DNA of 36,296 nt, from the NCBI RefSeq assembly GCF_000711895.1, contig NZ_JONO01000049.1:1-36296 (forward strand), written 5' to 3'. The notes under the pieces are model-generated. The model did no database searches and was not told where the DNA came from. It saw nothing but the letters and a program-made list of their open reading frames with translations. A program made the position numbers and the translations under genes. Positions 26,359-35,545 of the stretch are shown here, piece after piece (positions within the stretch are counted from its first letter, which is position 1; every line of letters starts with the position of its first letter). This stretch comes from Photorhabdus australis DSM 17609. Its GTDB lineage: Bacteria > Pseudomonadota > Gammaproteobacteria > Enterobacterales > Enterobacteriaceae.

Positions 26359-27774
26359 GTGGAAAAACTTCGATATCAAAGTCGCAGAGATTTTCTTGGT
26401 CAAACTGGCAAACTCACCACCGCTTGCGCAGTTATCTCCCTGACTGGAGGGATCGCTCAAGCGAGACCGTCAACTGTTTTATCTGGTACATCGCAGGTGC
26501 AGACTACCCTTCTTACTGATCGCCATTATTATTTGAGAGATGTGTTGCTGGAGGAGGGATTTGAGTATGACGGCGATACAGTAATTGGCACTCGCACCGC
26601 ATTATATACATTAGAAATCAAAGATGGCCGGATAGCGGCTATTCATGCTGCTGGTATGTTGTTTAACATGAACCTGCCCTGCTATCAGGCGCAAGGGCAA
26701 TTACTGTTGCCCGCCTTTCGCGATATGCATATCCATTTGGACAAGACTTTTTACGGTGGTCGATGGCAAGCACCGCGACCGCGCCAGGGGAAAACCATCA
26801 TGGATATGATCGCCCTGGAGCAAACTTTGATTCCCAGGTTGCTAGCTACTTCGCAGCAGCGGGCAGAGGGACTCATTGCTCTGCTACAATCTCAGGGTAG
26901 TACAGTGGCTCGCAGCCATTGTAATATCGATCCAGTTAGTGGTCTAAAGAGTCTGGAACATTTGCAGTATGCGTTGGAGAATCATCGTGATGATTTCTCT
27001 TGTGAGATTGTTGCTTTCCCGCAGCACGGTTTATTGCACTCTAAAGTGGAAGGGTTAATGCGTGAGGCGATGCAAATGGGAGTGCAGTATGTTGGTGGGT
27101 TGGACCCGACTAACGTGGATGCAGCAATGGAAAAATCACTAGATACTATGTTCCAGATCGCGTTGGACAATAATGCTGGTGTGGACATTCATTTGCATGA
27201 GAGCAACCCAGCAGGTGTTGCTGCTATTAACTACATGATTGATATAGTGGAAAAAACGCCTAATTTGCGTGGCAAGGTGACAATTAGTCATGCCTTTGCT
27301 TTGACCACGTTGGATGCAGGTGCGTTGATGGAAACGGCTTCTCGCTTGGCAGAGCAGCAAATTACTATCGCTTCTACAGTGCCGATCGGCAGCTTGATGA
27401 TGCCATTGCCGCAACTCAGAACCAAAGGGGTGTTTATCATGACAGGTACTGACAGTGTGATCGATCACTGGTCTCCATTCGGCACTGGTGACATGTTAGA
27501 AAAGGCTAATTTGTACGCGCAGTTGTACCGTGGTTCAGATGAATATCATCTTTCTCGTGCTATGGCGATTGCTACTGGTGGTGTGTTACCGCTTAATGAT
27601 CAGGGCCAGCGTGTTTGGCCACAGGTGGGTGATGAGGCTGAATTTGTTCTGGTAGCCGCCAGTTGTTCTGCTGAAGCGGTGGCGCGTATACCTGCCCGTC
27701 AGGCAACGTTTCATCAAGGACGTCTGGTGGCAGGTATGGTGGTCAGGTTATCCAGAGAAGGTGAAATAAGCTGA
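26359..27774 (+). CDS. Tat-exported cytosine-deaminase-like amidohydrolase
   Basis: A 471-residue metal-dependent hydrolase. The start is taken as GTG at 26359, eight bases after TAAGG; an open stretch back to 26314 starts with TTG inside a hairpin. Seen: twin-arginine signal SRRDFLG at residues 8-14 with hydrophobic stretch and AQA before about residue 36; metal motif H124-I-H126; FPQHG as in CodA (FPQEG); H278-L-H-E281; H311 in VTISHAF; D365 in TGTDSV. All metal and catalytic residues of the CodA-type amidohydrolase fold are kept. Known: the fold hydrolyses C-N bonds of pyrimidines, triazines or related rings. The substrate cannot be told from sequence. A periplasmic deaminase of this type is unusual. 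The gene stands alone. Confidence 0.78.
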   Translation: MEKLRYQSRRDFLGQTGKLTTACAVISLTGGIAQARPSTVLSGTSQVQTTLLTDRHYYLRDVLLEEGFEYDGDTVIGTRTALYTLEIKDGRIAAIHAAGMLFNMNLPCYQAQGQLLLPAFRDMHIHLDKTFYGGRWQAPRPRQGKTIMDMIALEQTLIPRLLATSQQRAEGLIALLQSQGSTVARSHCNIDPVSGLKSLEHLQYALENHRDDFSCEIVAFPQHGLLHSKVEGLMREAMQMGVQYVGGLDPTNVDAAMEKSLDTMFQIALDNNAGVDIHLHESNPAGVAAINYMIDIVEKTPNLRGKVTISHAFALTTLDAGALMETASRLAEQQITIASTVPIGSLMMPLPQLRTKGVFIMTGTDSVIDHWSPFGTGDMLEKANLYAQLYRGSDEYHLSRAMAIATGGVLPLNDQGQRVWPQVGDEAEFVLVAASCSAEAVARIPARQATFHQGRLVAGMVVRLSREGEIS

Positions 27775-27856
27775 TAATTGTTCTGCAATGGTTATTCTTG
27801 GTCTTCTCCCTATGTTTCAGTGTGCTCTTATGTTCTGTACCGTAGGTGGAAACTAT

Positions 27857-28966
27857 TTAATATTCGATATTCAGCCAATTCACAATAAAATCAGCGACTT
27901 GTTCAGGTTGATTAATATTTAGCTGTGGTAAGGCTGTCTCCAATTTTTCATCACTGGCAATAGCAATCACATGTTGATCAAGAAGATCGCTTAATGGTCG
28001 GTTAATAATACGACGGTATAGTGCGATCTTATTGATTGGTTCATCTTTGAAACCTTCCACTAAGATTAAATCCAGAAAATCTGAGTCAAAACGGTTGGCA
28101 AGATAGTTCAGATCCAAGGCTGATGAATCTGATGTCTCTGTCATTAATGCCCAACGTTGCTGGCTGGCGACCAAGGTTTGTTTTGCACCGGCTTTGCGCA
28201 GTTCATAGCTGTCTTTGCCCGGTTTATCTACATCCATATCATGGTGTGTGTGCTTTATCAGACCGACTCGGATTTGCCGTTGGCGCAATAACGGGATCAC
28301 TTTCTTGAGAAGCGTCGTTTTTCCTGTGCCACTGTATGCTGTGATACCAAGTAGTGGAAGAGGTGGTTTTGTACTCATTTTTTTGATTTTTTGTATATGC
28401 TCCCAGTTTTGGCATTCTTCCGGAGTGTTCAGATTAGTAAAAGCGGTTGGATTATCAGCAAATTGAACGGCTATTGCGCCAATTTTATGCATAAATAGCA
28501 TTAGCTTACGATCACCATCAGCCAGATAACTACTCAGTTGGGATATTAAACTGCGGTGTAATAAAGCCAAAGTGGGGTGAGTGCGATGACCATCATCTGC
28601 ATAGGCTGCTAATGCCTGTTGCTTGCCTTGCCATAAGCGGGTGACTAAATCAGCCGGGAAATCCGGTACATCACAGGGAACAAATACCACCCAATCGTGA
28701 CTGGCCGATTTCAGTGTTGCTAACATTCCCGCTAATGGCCCAGAGAAATCTGGTGTTGAATCAGTGATAACCTGATAACGGCTTTGGCGGTATATTTCCA
28801 GATTCCGGTTAGCACTGAGAATTAATTCGTCTACCTGTGGGTGCAGCTTATTTGCAATATGTTGATATAGAGGTAGCCCATTTAAAAGGGTTAGCCCTTT
28901 ATCATTCCCGCCCATACGGGTCGCCCGACCACCTGTGAGGATTACACCGCTTATTTTTGGTTGCAT
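27857..28966 (-). CDS. mobAB: MobA-MobB fusion, molybdenum cofactor guanylylation
   Basis: A 369-residue fusion, starting at the ATG at 28966 (MQPKISGVILTGGRATRMGG). The frame is open for 73 codons further upstream but that part lacks similarity to MobA and looks non-coding. Residues 1 to about 195 are MobA (nucleotide motif LTGGRATRMGGNDKGL; FVPCDVPDFP), which joins GMP to molybdopterin. Residues from about 203 are MobB, a small GTP-binding protein with Walker A YSGTGKTT near 208-216 and LVEGFK. In E. coli the two are separate adjacent genes, mobA then mobB; here they are one continuous frame joined at WEHIQKIKKMSTKPPLPLLG. No strong ribosome site is seen. Confidence 0.9.
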   Translation of the reverse strand: MQPKISGVILTGGRATRMGGNDKGLTLLNGLPLYQHIANKLHPQVDELILSANRNLEIYRQSRYQVITDSTPDFSGPLAGMLATLKSASHDWVVFVPCDVPDFPADLVTRLWQGKQQALAAYADDGHRTHPTLALLHRSLISQLSSYLADGDRKLMLFMHKIGAIAVQFADNPTAFTNLNTPEECQNWEHIQKIKKMSTKPPLPLLGITAYSGTGKTTLLKKVIPLLRQRQIRVGLIKHTHHDMDVDKPGKDSYELRKAGAKQTLVASQQRWALMTETSDSSALDLNYLANRFDSDFLDLILVEGFKDEPINKIALYRRIINRPLSDLLDQHVIAIASDEKLETALPQLNINQPEQVADFIVNWLNIEY

Positions 28967-29360
28967 AGTGTTTCTATCGATAACGCATTTGTTTCCATCA
29001 ATATAACTTTTTTCGGGTTGGTGATCTGAGCTTAACTTAGCGTTTTTAAGGCAAGCATTATTGTATAACTTACTGATAAGAGAGTGACCTTTACGCTTAT
29101 TGACAGAGCAATTCTTTCTCTGGGGAGTTATCCCTGCTAATTTGTATAGGTTTTTGTTGATAGGAAATTTGATATGTAATCTCATCAGCTTAGTGAAGTT
29201 TATGAGTTTTGACCGATGATGTTTTTTGATTTGTCACCTGAAAGTGCGTGGCTTAGAGGCAATGGCAGAAATTCCGGGGCTAAAAAAATAATGAAGTAGA
29301 TTTTAAAACGGGCTATTGCATGCTCATGGTGCTATTACAGATTAATCAAGAGAGTAGAGT
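28967..29360. other. Divergent region between mobAB and srkA
   Basis: About 390 bases. It should hold the promoters of both flanking genes. yihD, which lies between mobA and srkA in E. coli, is not found in any frame. Nothing else recognisable. Confidence 0.5.
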
Positions 29361-30353
29361 GTGTTAACAAATCAGGCGGCTTTTAATTTCCGGGAATTAA
29401 CACCGGATTTGATTATGGATGCATTGATGCAGACTGGGTTATACATAGATTCCGGGCTGACAGAATTAAACAGTTATGAGAACCGTGTGTACCAGTTTAT
29501 AGATGAAAATCGTAAACGTTATGTTGTGAAATTTTATCGGCCATTGCGCTGGGATCGGCAGCAGATTCAGGAAGAGCATGATTTCTCCTTGGCTTTGCAA
29601 CAAGCTGATTTACCAGTTGCGGCACCTCTGGTATTTGATCAGCAAACTGTACTGACTTTTAAGGATTTCTTTTTTGCTGTTTTCCCAAGCATCGGTGGCC
29701 GCCAATATGAATCTGATAATCTCTTTCAGTTGGAAGATGCAGGACGTTTGCTGGGTAGAATCCATCAGATTGGCTATCAGCAAAAATTCACAACTCGTCC
29801 AACTATCGGGTTAAGTGAGTATCTGTATCAACCACGACAGTTTTTGGCTGAATGTGAATGGCTTCCTTCGGCCCACAAAGTACAATTTTTAGCTATATTG
29901 GATGATCTGATAAGTGTCGTGGAATCAAATTGGCGCGAGGAGTGGCAAATATTGAGGCTTCATGGTGACTGCCATCCGGGTAATATCCTGTGGCGTGACG
30001 AAGCCTGGTTTGTTGATCTTGATGATGCGCGTAACGGCCCGGCAATTCAGGATTTATGGATGTTACTTCATGGTTCCCGTCAGGAACAGCAATTACAGTT
30101 AGATATTCTGTTGGAAGCTTATAATGAATTTACGAATTTTGACCTGGAAGAGTTGTCGTTAATAGAACCACTGCGCGCTATGCGAATGGTCCATTATTTG
30201 GCATGGGTTGTTCGTCGCTGGCAGGACCCGGCTTTTCCAAAGGCATTTCCTTGGATGACGGACACAGATTTTTGGTTAAAACAGACGTCACTTTTTTCTG
30301 AACAGATTAAGCTGTTACAGGAGCCACCTTTGCAGCTTAGCCCAATGTATTAA
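29361..30353 (+). CDS. srkA: SrkA (YihE/RdoA), stress-response serine/threonine kinase
   Basis: A 330-residue protein close to E. coli SrkA along its whole length. The start is GTG at 29361, with AAGAGAG upstream. Seen: LTELNSYENRVYQF, YVVKFYRPLRW (lysine for ATP), GGRQYESDN, LRLHGDCHPGNILW (the catalytic HGDxHxxN motif) and FVDLDDARNGPA (metal binding), ending LQEPPLQLSPMY. Known: an APH-fold kinase that protects against stress-induced death downstream of Cpx/envelope stress. dsbA follows after 20 bases, as in E. coli. Confidence 0.96.
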   Translation: MLTNQAAFNFRELTPDLIMDALMQTGLYIDSGLTELNSYENRVYQFIDENRKRYVVKFYRPLRWDRQQIQEEHDFSLALQQADLPVAAPLVFDQQTVLTFKDFFFAVFPSIGGRQYESDNLFQLEDAGRLLGRIHQIGYQQKFTTRPTIGLSEYLYQPRQFLAECEWLPSAHKVQFLAILDDLISVVESNWREEWQILRLHGDCHPGNILWRDEAWFVDLDDARNGPAIQDLWMLLHGSRQEQQLQLDILLEAYNEFTNFDLEELSLIEPLRAMRMVHYLAWVVRRWQDPAFPKAFPWMTDTDFWLKQTSLFSEQIKLLQEPPLQLSPMY

Positions 30354-30373
30354 TGTTTATCATGGAGATAGTT

Positions 30374-30997
30374 ATGAAAAAGTTTTGGTTAGTTTTAGTA
30401 GGAATGGTGATGGCATTTAGTGCCTCTGCTGCTAATTTCACTGAAGGGACTGAGTTTGTTGAACTAAAATCGCCGGTGCCAGATCAACCACAGGTGTTGG
30501 AGTTCTTTTCTTTCTATTGCCCTCATTGTTATCAATTTGAAGAGATTTTTAAAGTTCCTCAGACTGTGAAACAGAATTTGCCGGCAGGGACAAAACTTGT
30601 CCGTTATCACGTGGATTTTTTAGGGCCATTGGGTAAAGAATTGACGACAGCTTGGGCTGTTGCAATGGCAATAGGCGTTGAAGACAAAGTGACCCCGGTA
30701 CTGTTTGAGGGGATTCAAAAAACTCAGACGATTAAAACCTCGAACGACATTCGTAATGCTTTTATCAAAGCAGGGGTAACTGCTGAAGATTATGATGCTG
30801 CTATGAGCAGTTTTGTTGTGAAATCTTTAGTTGTTAAGCAGCAAAAAGCCGCTCAAGATTTGCAACTGCGTGGTGTACCAGCAATGTTTGTTAACGGCAA
30901 ATATATGGTGAGAAATAACGGTATTGATGCAACTTCTGATGATAATTACGCGAAATCATATTCGGATGTTGTTAACTTTTTGTTAAATCAAAAATAA
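30374..30997 (+). CDS. dsbA: DsbA, periplasmic thiol:disulfide oxidoreductase
   Basis: A 207-residue protein starting at the ATG at 30374, with GGAG six bases upstream. Seen: signal peptide MKKFWLVLVGMVMAFSASA, active site C49-P-H-C52 within FFSFYCPHCYQFEE, and the cis-proline loop RGVPAMFVNGKY. Known: it introduces disulfides into exported proteins. Cotranscribed with srkA. T6SS and toxin proteins with cysteines could be clients, but nothing here shows that. Confidence 0.97.
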   Translation: MKKFWLVLVGMVMAFSASAANFTEGTEFVELKSPVPDQPQVLEFFSFYCPHCYQFEEIFKVPQTVKQNLPAGTKLVRYHVDFLGPLGKELTTAWAVAMAIGVEDKVTPVLFEGIQKTQTIKTSNDIRNAFIKAGVTAEDYDAAMSSFVVKSLVVKQQKAAQDLQLRGVPAMFVNGKYMVRNNGIDATSDDNYAKSYSDVVNFLLNQK

Positions 30998-31029
30998 TGT
31001 TAACGACTGAAATAGAATAATATGGATAT

Positions 31030-31054
31030 GTGCCAAAGTGAGAGACTTTGGCAC
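31030..31054. terminator. Perfect 10-base inverted repeat after dsbA
   Basis: GTGCCAAAGT and ACTTTGGCAC flank a GAGAG loop, 32 bases after the dsbA stop. There is no clear T-tract (AATGCAGG follows), so it is either a weak or factor-assisted terminator, an mRNA 3'-end stabiliser, or a protein-binding dyad. Confidence 0.5.
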
Positions 31055-31238
31055 AATGCAGGTTAGAAAGACTTTTTTATAAGACAAACTCTGGTTATAT
31101 CCACAACTCTGTGATCTATAAGGTAATATGACAATTTAATGACTCAGGTTATAAGTCATTGATTTTTACACGCAGTTGATAAGTATTTTTTATCAACGAT
31201 CAAGATTAAAATAAAACCTATAATATCTATACACAAAG

Positions 31239-31247
31239 TTATCCACA
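31239..31247 (+). promoter_or_regulatory. DnaA box upstream of polA
   Basis: TTATCCACA, the strict consensus DnaA-binding 9-mer, 128 bases before the polA start. A near match, TTATATCCACA, occurs at 31092-31102. Known: DnaA has been reported to stimulate polA expression in E. coli, so a regulatory role is plausible; one 9-mer is also expected by chance every 130 kb or so per strand. Confidence 0.55.
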
Positions 31248-31374
31248 GAATTTATAGCAAAATGTGAATATCTGAATTTGCTCTCCGTAAAGAAAATTCA
31301 CACAAAATTCGTTTCCTGCTTCTCACTGTGGCATCCTATTCCTTTATACCCGTAACAGTAAATGAAGAAGACTT

Positions 31375-34164
31375 ATGGCTCAGATAGCAGACAATCCCCT
31401 GATTTTGGTTGATGGTTCCTCATACCTTTATCGCGCGTATCATGCTTTCCCTCCACTAACCAATAGTGCAGGCGAACCTACCGGAGCTATGTATGGCGTA
31501 TTAAATATGCTGCGTAGTATGGTCATGGAATATAAGCCGAGTCATGTAGCGGTGGTATTCGACGCCAAAGGTAAAACTTTTCGTGATGAATTGTTTGCTG
31601 AGTATAAGTCCCATCGTCCTCCTATGCCGGATGATCTGCGTGCGCAGATAGAACCATTACATCAGATGGTCGAAGCTATGGGGCTACCATTGCTGGTGGT
31701 TCCGGGGGTGGAAGCTGATGACGTGATTGGGACTTTGGCGTTACAGGCGGAAAAAGAGGGTCGTGCAGTACTTATCAGCACGGGTGATAAGGATATGGCG
31801 CAATTGGTAACGCCGAATATCACACTGATCAATACAATGAATAACACCATTTTGGGACCAGAAGAAGTCGTTGAAAAATATGGTGTACCGCCAGAGTTGA
31901 TTATCGATTTTCTCGCGCTGATGGGGGATTCTTCAGACAATATTCCTGGCGTACCTGGTGTAGGAGAGAAAACAGCACTGGGGTTATTGCAAGGGATTGG
32001 TGGTATGGATGATATCTTTGCCAATTTGGATAAAATTGCGGGGCTGAGTTTCCGAGGAGCAAAAATGCTGGCGAATAAGATAGAACCACATAAAGATGTG
32101 GCTTATCTTTCTTATAAATTGGCAACTATCAAAACTGACGTGGAGTTGGATAAAACCTGTGTTGCGCTATCAGTTGCAGAACCGGATACGGAGAAACTAC
32201 ACGAGTTGTTCTCACGTTATGAATTTAAACGTTGGTTGAGTGACGTGGCAAATGGCGATTGGTTGGTGGCTAAGGATAAAAAGCTAGCATCGACCGGCAA
32301 TGATGACTCATCCTCGGTTAAAAGTGAATCTGTTTCATCAACGCTACCTTCTGATAATTATCAGACTATTCTTGATCAGAAAAGCTTTGACGAGTGGATT
32401 GAGAAGCTTAAAGGAGCGCCAGTTTTTGCTTTTGATACCGAAACTGACAGCCTTGATACTTTGACAGCTAATCTGGTGGGTATATCGTTTGCGATAACAG
32501 CCGGAGACTCGGCTTATTTGCCTCTGGGGCATGACTATCTGGGGGCACCAGAGCAGCTTGACAGAGGTGCTGTACTGGCAGCATTAAAGCCTTTGCTTGA
32601 AGATAGCAACCGGCTGAAAATCGGTCAAAATATTAAGTTTGATTGCGGTGTTTTGGCTCGCTATGGCATTGAACTGCAAGGTATTGCTTACGATACTATG
32701 CTGGAATCTTATGTGCTCGACAGCGTTGCAGGTACGGGGCGGCATGATATGGATAGTCTGGCTGAACGTCATCTGAATCATAAGACCACGACGTTTGAAG
32801 AAATTGCCGGTAAAGGTAAAAATCAGCTTACTTTTAATCAGATCCCGGTGGAACAGGCCGCAATGTATGCCGCAGAAGATGCAGATGTCACTTTGCAGCT
32901 GCATCAGGTTATGTGGCCACAATTGGAGAAAGTCCCGGCATTGGAAAAAGTGTTCCTGGAAACAGAAATGCCACTGGTAATGGTACTTTTCCGTATGGAA
33001 CGTGCAGGAGTACTGATTGACTCAGATATTTTGGTTGAGCATTCAAAAGAGATCACAGTACGTTTGGATGAGTTGGAAAAAGAAGCACATGAATTGGCCG
33101 GTGAGGTTTTCAATTTGGCTTCGCCAAAACAGTTACAGACGATATTATTTGAAAAATTGAATCTGCCAGTCGTGAGGAAGACGCCAGGTGGTGCACCATC
33201 TACTAATGAAGAAGTACTGGAAGAGTTGGTGGATGCCCACGAGTTACCGAGAGTAATTTTAGAGCATCGTGGGTTGGCAAAACTAAAATCCACTTACACC
33301 GATAAATTGCCACAGATGGTCCATCCGTTGACCAAACGGGTTCATACTTCCTATCACCAGGCAGTAACAGCAACCGGGCGTCTCTCTTCACGTGATCCTA
33401 ATTTGCAAAATATTCCTGTCCGTAATGAAGAGGGCCGCCGTATTCGTCAGGCGTTTGTGGCTTCTGAAGGTTATCGGATTATGGCCGCTGACTATTCTCA
33501 GATTGAGTTGCGGATTATGGCTCATTTGTCTCAGGATCAAGGGTTATTGAAGGCTTTTGCTGAAGGACAAGATATTCATCGGGCAACGGCGGCAGAAGTC
33601 TTTGATGTACCGCTGGAACAGGTAACCAGTGAGCAGCGCCGTAGTGCTAAAGCAATTAACTTTGGTTTGATCTACGGTATGAGTGCGTTTGGTCTTGCCC
33701 GTCAGTTAGGTATTCCACGTGGGGAAGCTCAGCGCTATATGGATCTTTATTTTGAGCGTTATCCGGGCGTATTGACGTATATGGAGCGTACCCGTGAACA
33801 AGCGGAAGAGCTGGGTTATGTTGAAACGCTAGATGGTCGTCGTCTTTATTTGCCCGATATCAAATCTCGCAATGGTGTGCGTCGTAAGGCAGCAGAGCGT
33901 GAAGCTATTAACGCGCCAATGCAGGGAACTGCGGCAGATATCATCAAAAAAGCAATGATTGAGGTGGATGATTGGATTATCAGAGAAGCGCCGAAAGTTC
34001 GTATGATTATGCAGGTTCATGATGAGTTGGTATTTGAGGTTCATGAATCAGAACTTGAAAATGCAGAACAGAAAATTCGTGAATTGATGGAGAAGAGCTT
34101 AGTGCTTGATGTTCCTTTGAAAGTAGATGTGGGTATCGGTGACAACTGGGATCAGGCGCATTAA
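31375..34164 (+). CDS. polA: DNA polymerase I
   Basis: A 929-residue full-length PolA. Seen: 5'-nuclease domain (about 1-290) with [30 protein letters not shown] and [18 protein letters not shown]; 3'-5' exonuclease domain (about 325-520) with [11 protein letters not shown], whose D and E bind metal; polymerase domain with motif [14 protein letters not shown]-helix [19 protein letters not shown] and motif [12 protein letters not shown]. Known: it removes RNA primers and fills gaps in replication and repair. A strong terminator follows. Spot 42 RNA, next to polA in E. coli, is not seen in the 67 bases to the next gene. Confidence 0.99.
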   Translation: MAQIADNPLILVDGSSYLYRAYHAFPPLTNSAGEPTGAMYGVLNMLRSMVMEYKPSHVAVVFDAKGKTFRDELFAEYKSHRPPMPDDLRAQIEPLHQMVEAMGLPLLVVPGVEADDVIGTLALQAEKEGRAVLISTGDKDMAQLVTPNITLINTMNNTILGPEEVVEKYGVPPELIIDFLALMGDSSDNIPGVPGVGEKTALGLLQGIGGMDDIFANLDKIAGLSFRGAKMLANKIEPHKDVAYLSYKLATIKTDVELDKTCVALSVAEPDTEKLHELFSRYEFKRWLSDVANGDWLVAKDKKLASTGNDDSSSVKSESVSSTLPSDNYQTILDQKSFDEWIEKLKGAPVFAFDTETDSLDTLTANLVGISFAITAGDSAYLPLGHDYLGAPEQLDRGAVLAALKPLLEDSNRLKIGQNIKFDCGVLARYGIELQGIAYDTMLESYVLDSVAGTGRHDMDSLAERHLNHKTTTFEEIAGKGKNQLTFNQIPVEQAAMYAAEDADVTLQLHQVMWPQLEKVPALEKVFLETEMPLVMVLFRMERAGVLIDSDILVEHSKEITVRLDELEKEAHELAGEVFNLASPKQLQTILFEKLNLPVVRKTPGGAPSTNEEVLEELVDAHELPRVILEHRGLAKLKSTYTDKLPQMVHPLTKRVHTSYHQAVTATGRLSSRDPNLQNIPVRNEEGRRIRQAFVASEGYRIMAADYSQIELRIMAHLSQDQGLLKAFAEGQDIHRATAAEVFDVPLEQVTSEQRRSAKAINFGLIYGMSAFGLARQLGIPRGEAQRYMDLYFERYPGVLTYMERTREQAEELGYVETLDGRRLYLPDIKSRNGVRRKAAEREAINAPMQGTAADIIKKAMIEVDDWIIREAPKVRMIMQVHDELVFEVHESELENAEQKIRELMEKSLVLDVPLKVDVGIGDNWDQAH

Positions 34165-34185
34165 TATGCCGTCTTAATAAGCGAT

Positions 34186-34223
34186 AGGCTGAACCGAGAT
34201 ATTTGGTTCAGCCTGTTTTAATT
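34186..34223 (+). terminator. Intrinsic terminator of polA
   Basis: AGGCTGAACC (34186-34195) and GGTTCAGCCT (34205-34214) pair perfectly around a nine-base loop, followed by GTTTTAATTT. It stands between the converging polA and RCC1-like genes. Confidence 0.85.
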
Positions 34224-34231
34224 TCAACTAA

Positions 34232-35545
34232 CTAATTGTATTCACCTCGTGGTTTATTCTCCCAGCCTCCCCAGGCTACTCTCCGGCCATCTGCCCGCCA
34301 GGCGGCGAATGTATTTCCGGTTCCAGTCAGGCTGACGATATCCCGCAATTGGGCAATTTCAGGTGGGACTGGGCTGCCTGTATAACCCTCCTTCCAGCCC
34401 CAGGCGACGACGCTGTGGTTTGCACGCAGTGCGGCGTATGAACTGCTTGTTGCACTTAGGCTGATGATGTCCTGTAATTGGGCAATTTCAGGTGGGACTT
34501 GGCCGGCACTATACGCATTACCCCAAGCGACGACACTGCGATTTGTTCTTAAGGCTGCGAACGCGCTTGCCGTTGGATGCAAGCTGACGATATCCTTTAA
34601 TTTGGCAATTTCTGGCGGAACCTGGCCGCCATTAAGAGGAAATCCCCAGGCGACAACGCTACGATCTGACCTCAGGGCCGCATAAGTATCTCCTGTTGCA
34701 CTTATACTGACAATATCCTGTAATTTAGCGATTTCTGGCGGAACTGTACCGCTACCACTTGCTTCTCCCCAGGCGACAACACTGCGGTTTGCCCGCAGGG
34801 CGGCGAATGAGAATCCTGTTGAACTCAAGCTGACGATGTCTTGTAATTGGGCAATTTCGGGTGGAAGTTTGCCGCCATTCAGATTGTATCCCCAGGAGAC
34901 GACACTACGGTTTGCCCGTAAGGCAGAAAAGGCTGTAAATCCTCCGACTGTAATAGATAAGTCGACGATGTCACGTAGTTGAGCAATTGCAGGAGGGGGT
35001 GGTTCCCAGGGTTTTCCCCAAGATATAACGCTGCGATCAGCACGTAGAGCCAGAAAAGCATTAACTGTTGGAGCCAGACTGACAATGTCCTGCAATCCAG
35101 CAATTTCTGGCGGGAGTTGCCCTCCATAAAGAGGATCTCCCCAGACGACGACACTACGGTCTGCCCGAAGAGCTGCAAATGCGTAGGTTGTTGAGCTTAA
35201 GCTGACAATATCCCGTAATTCGGCAATATTGGGCGGAACATTGCCGCCAACGTTTGGATTCCCCCAGGCGACAACGCTGCCGTCCAGCCGTAAGGCGGCG
35301 AATGCGCCTCCTGTTGCACACAAGTTGACGATATCCTGTAGTTGGGCAATTTCCGGGGGAACCTGGCCGCCAAGGTTTGGCAATCCCCAGGCGATTACGT
35401 TGCTATTTTGCAGCAACATGGCAGCGGCGGCTTCATTAGCGACGACAGTGTTATCTTTATTGTTATAGATATTGTATTCATTATTCCCTTCTATGAGGTG
35501 GTTTCCGACATCCGTGTCCGCTGAGAAATCGTTATGCTGATTCAT
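34232..35545 (-). CDS. RCC1-like repeat protein of unknown function
   Basis: A 437-residue protein starting at the ATG at 35545, with AGGAG eight bases upstream. Seen: a short polar N-terminus with no signal peptide or membrane segment, then nine complete repeats of 41-43 residues plus half-repeats at each end. The repeat reads roughly [SVVAWG]-loop-[G-x-VPPEIAQLQDIVSLS]-[ATGxxFAALRADR]. The SVVAWG end and AALR segment match RCC1/ATS1-type blades, but each unit is shorter than the usual 50-60 residues and the usual G-x-x-H is replaced by T or S. Half-units at both ends suggest a closed ring, as in a propeller. Known: RCC1-like proteins are used by some pathogens (for example Legionella LegG1) to act on host small GTPases. 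Function here is unknown; export would need a signal not seen. Confidence 0.75.
   Translation of the reverse strand: MNQHNDFSADTDVGNHLIEGNNEYNIYNNKDNTVVANEAAAAMLLQNSNVIAWGLPNLGGQVPPEIAQLQDIVNLCATGGAFAALRLDGSVVAWGNPNVGGNVPPNIAELRDIVSLSSTTYAFAALRADRSVVVWGDPLYGGQLPPEIAGLQDIVSLAPTVNAFLALRADRSVISWGKPWEPPPPAIAQLRDIVDLSITVGGFTAFSALRANRSVVSWGYNLNGGKLPPEIAQLQDIVSLSSTGFSFAALRANRSVVAWGEASGSGTVPPEIAKLQDIVSISATGDTYAALRSDRSVVAWGFPLNGGQVPPEIAKLKDIVSLHPTASAFAALRTNRSVVAWGNAYSAGQVPPEIAQLQDIISLSATSSSYAALRANHSVVAWGWKEGYTGSPVPPEIAQLRDIVSLTGTGNTFAAWRADGRRVAWGGWENKPRGEYN
34271..35386 (-). repeat. Nine tandem repeats of about 123 bases inside the RCC1-like gene
   Basis: Repeats are easy to see in the DNA: phrases such as GGGCAATTTCAGGTGGGAC, GACGATATCC and GGCGACGACGCTG recur about every 123 bases on the plus strand. 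The fourth unit (near 34960-35040) is the most diverged, with a PWEPPPPA loop and a two-residue insertion. Similarity at the DNA level points to fairly recent expansion or gene conversion among units. Confidence 0.85.

Larger units (their letters stand above)
30998..31374. other. Intergenic region between dsbA and polA
   Basis: About 380 bases. It holds a perfect palindrome just after dsbA (31030-31054) and a perfect DnaA box (31239-31247), both listed. yihF and yihG, which sit between dsbA and polA in E. coli, are absent. The polA start has GAAGAAGA upstream. Confidence 0.6.

Noticed and set aside
28967-29185. 73-codon N-terminal extension of MobA-MobB
   Set aside because: The nucleotide-binding motif must be near the N-terminus and the ATG at 28966 gives that; the extension has no similarity I recognise and covers the promoter region.
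34165-34231. Spot 42 RNA (spf) after polA
   Set aside because: The 67-base gap holds only the polA terminator hairpin and none of the Spot 42 sequence I know.
34271-35386. Leucine-rich repeats or CRISPR as an explanation for the regular repeats
   Set aside because: PPEIAQLQDI resembles plant-type leucine-rich repeats, but each unit also has SVVAWG and AALRADR, which fit RCC1 blades. Units are coding, 123 bases and without spacers, so not CRISPR.
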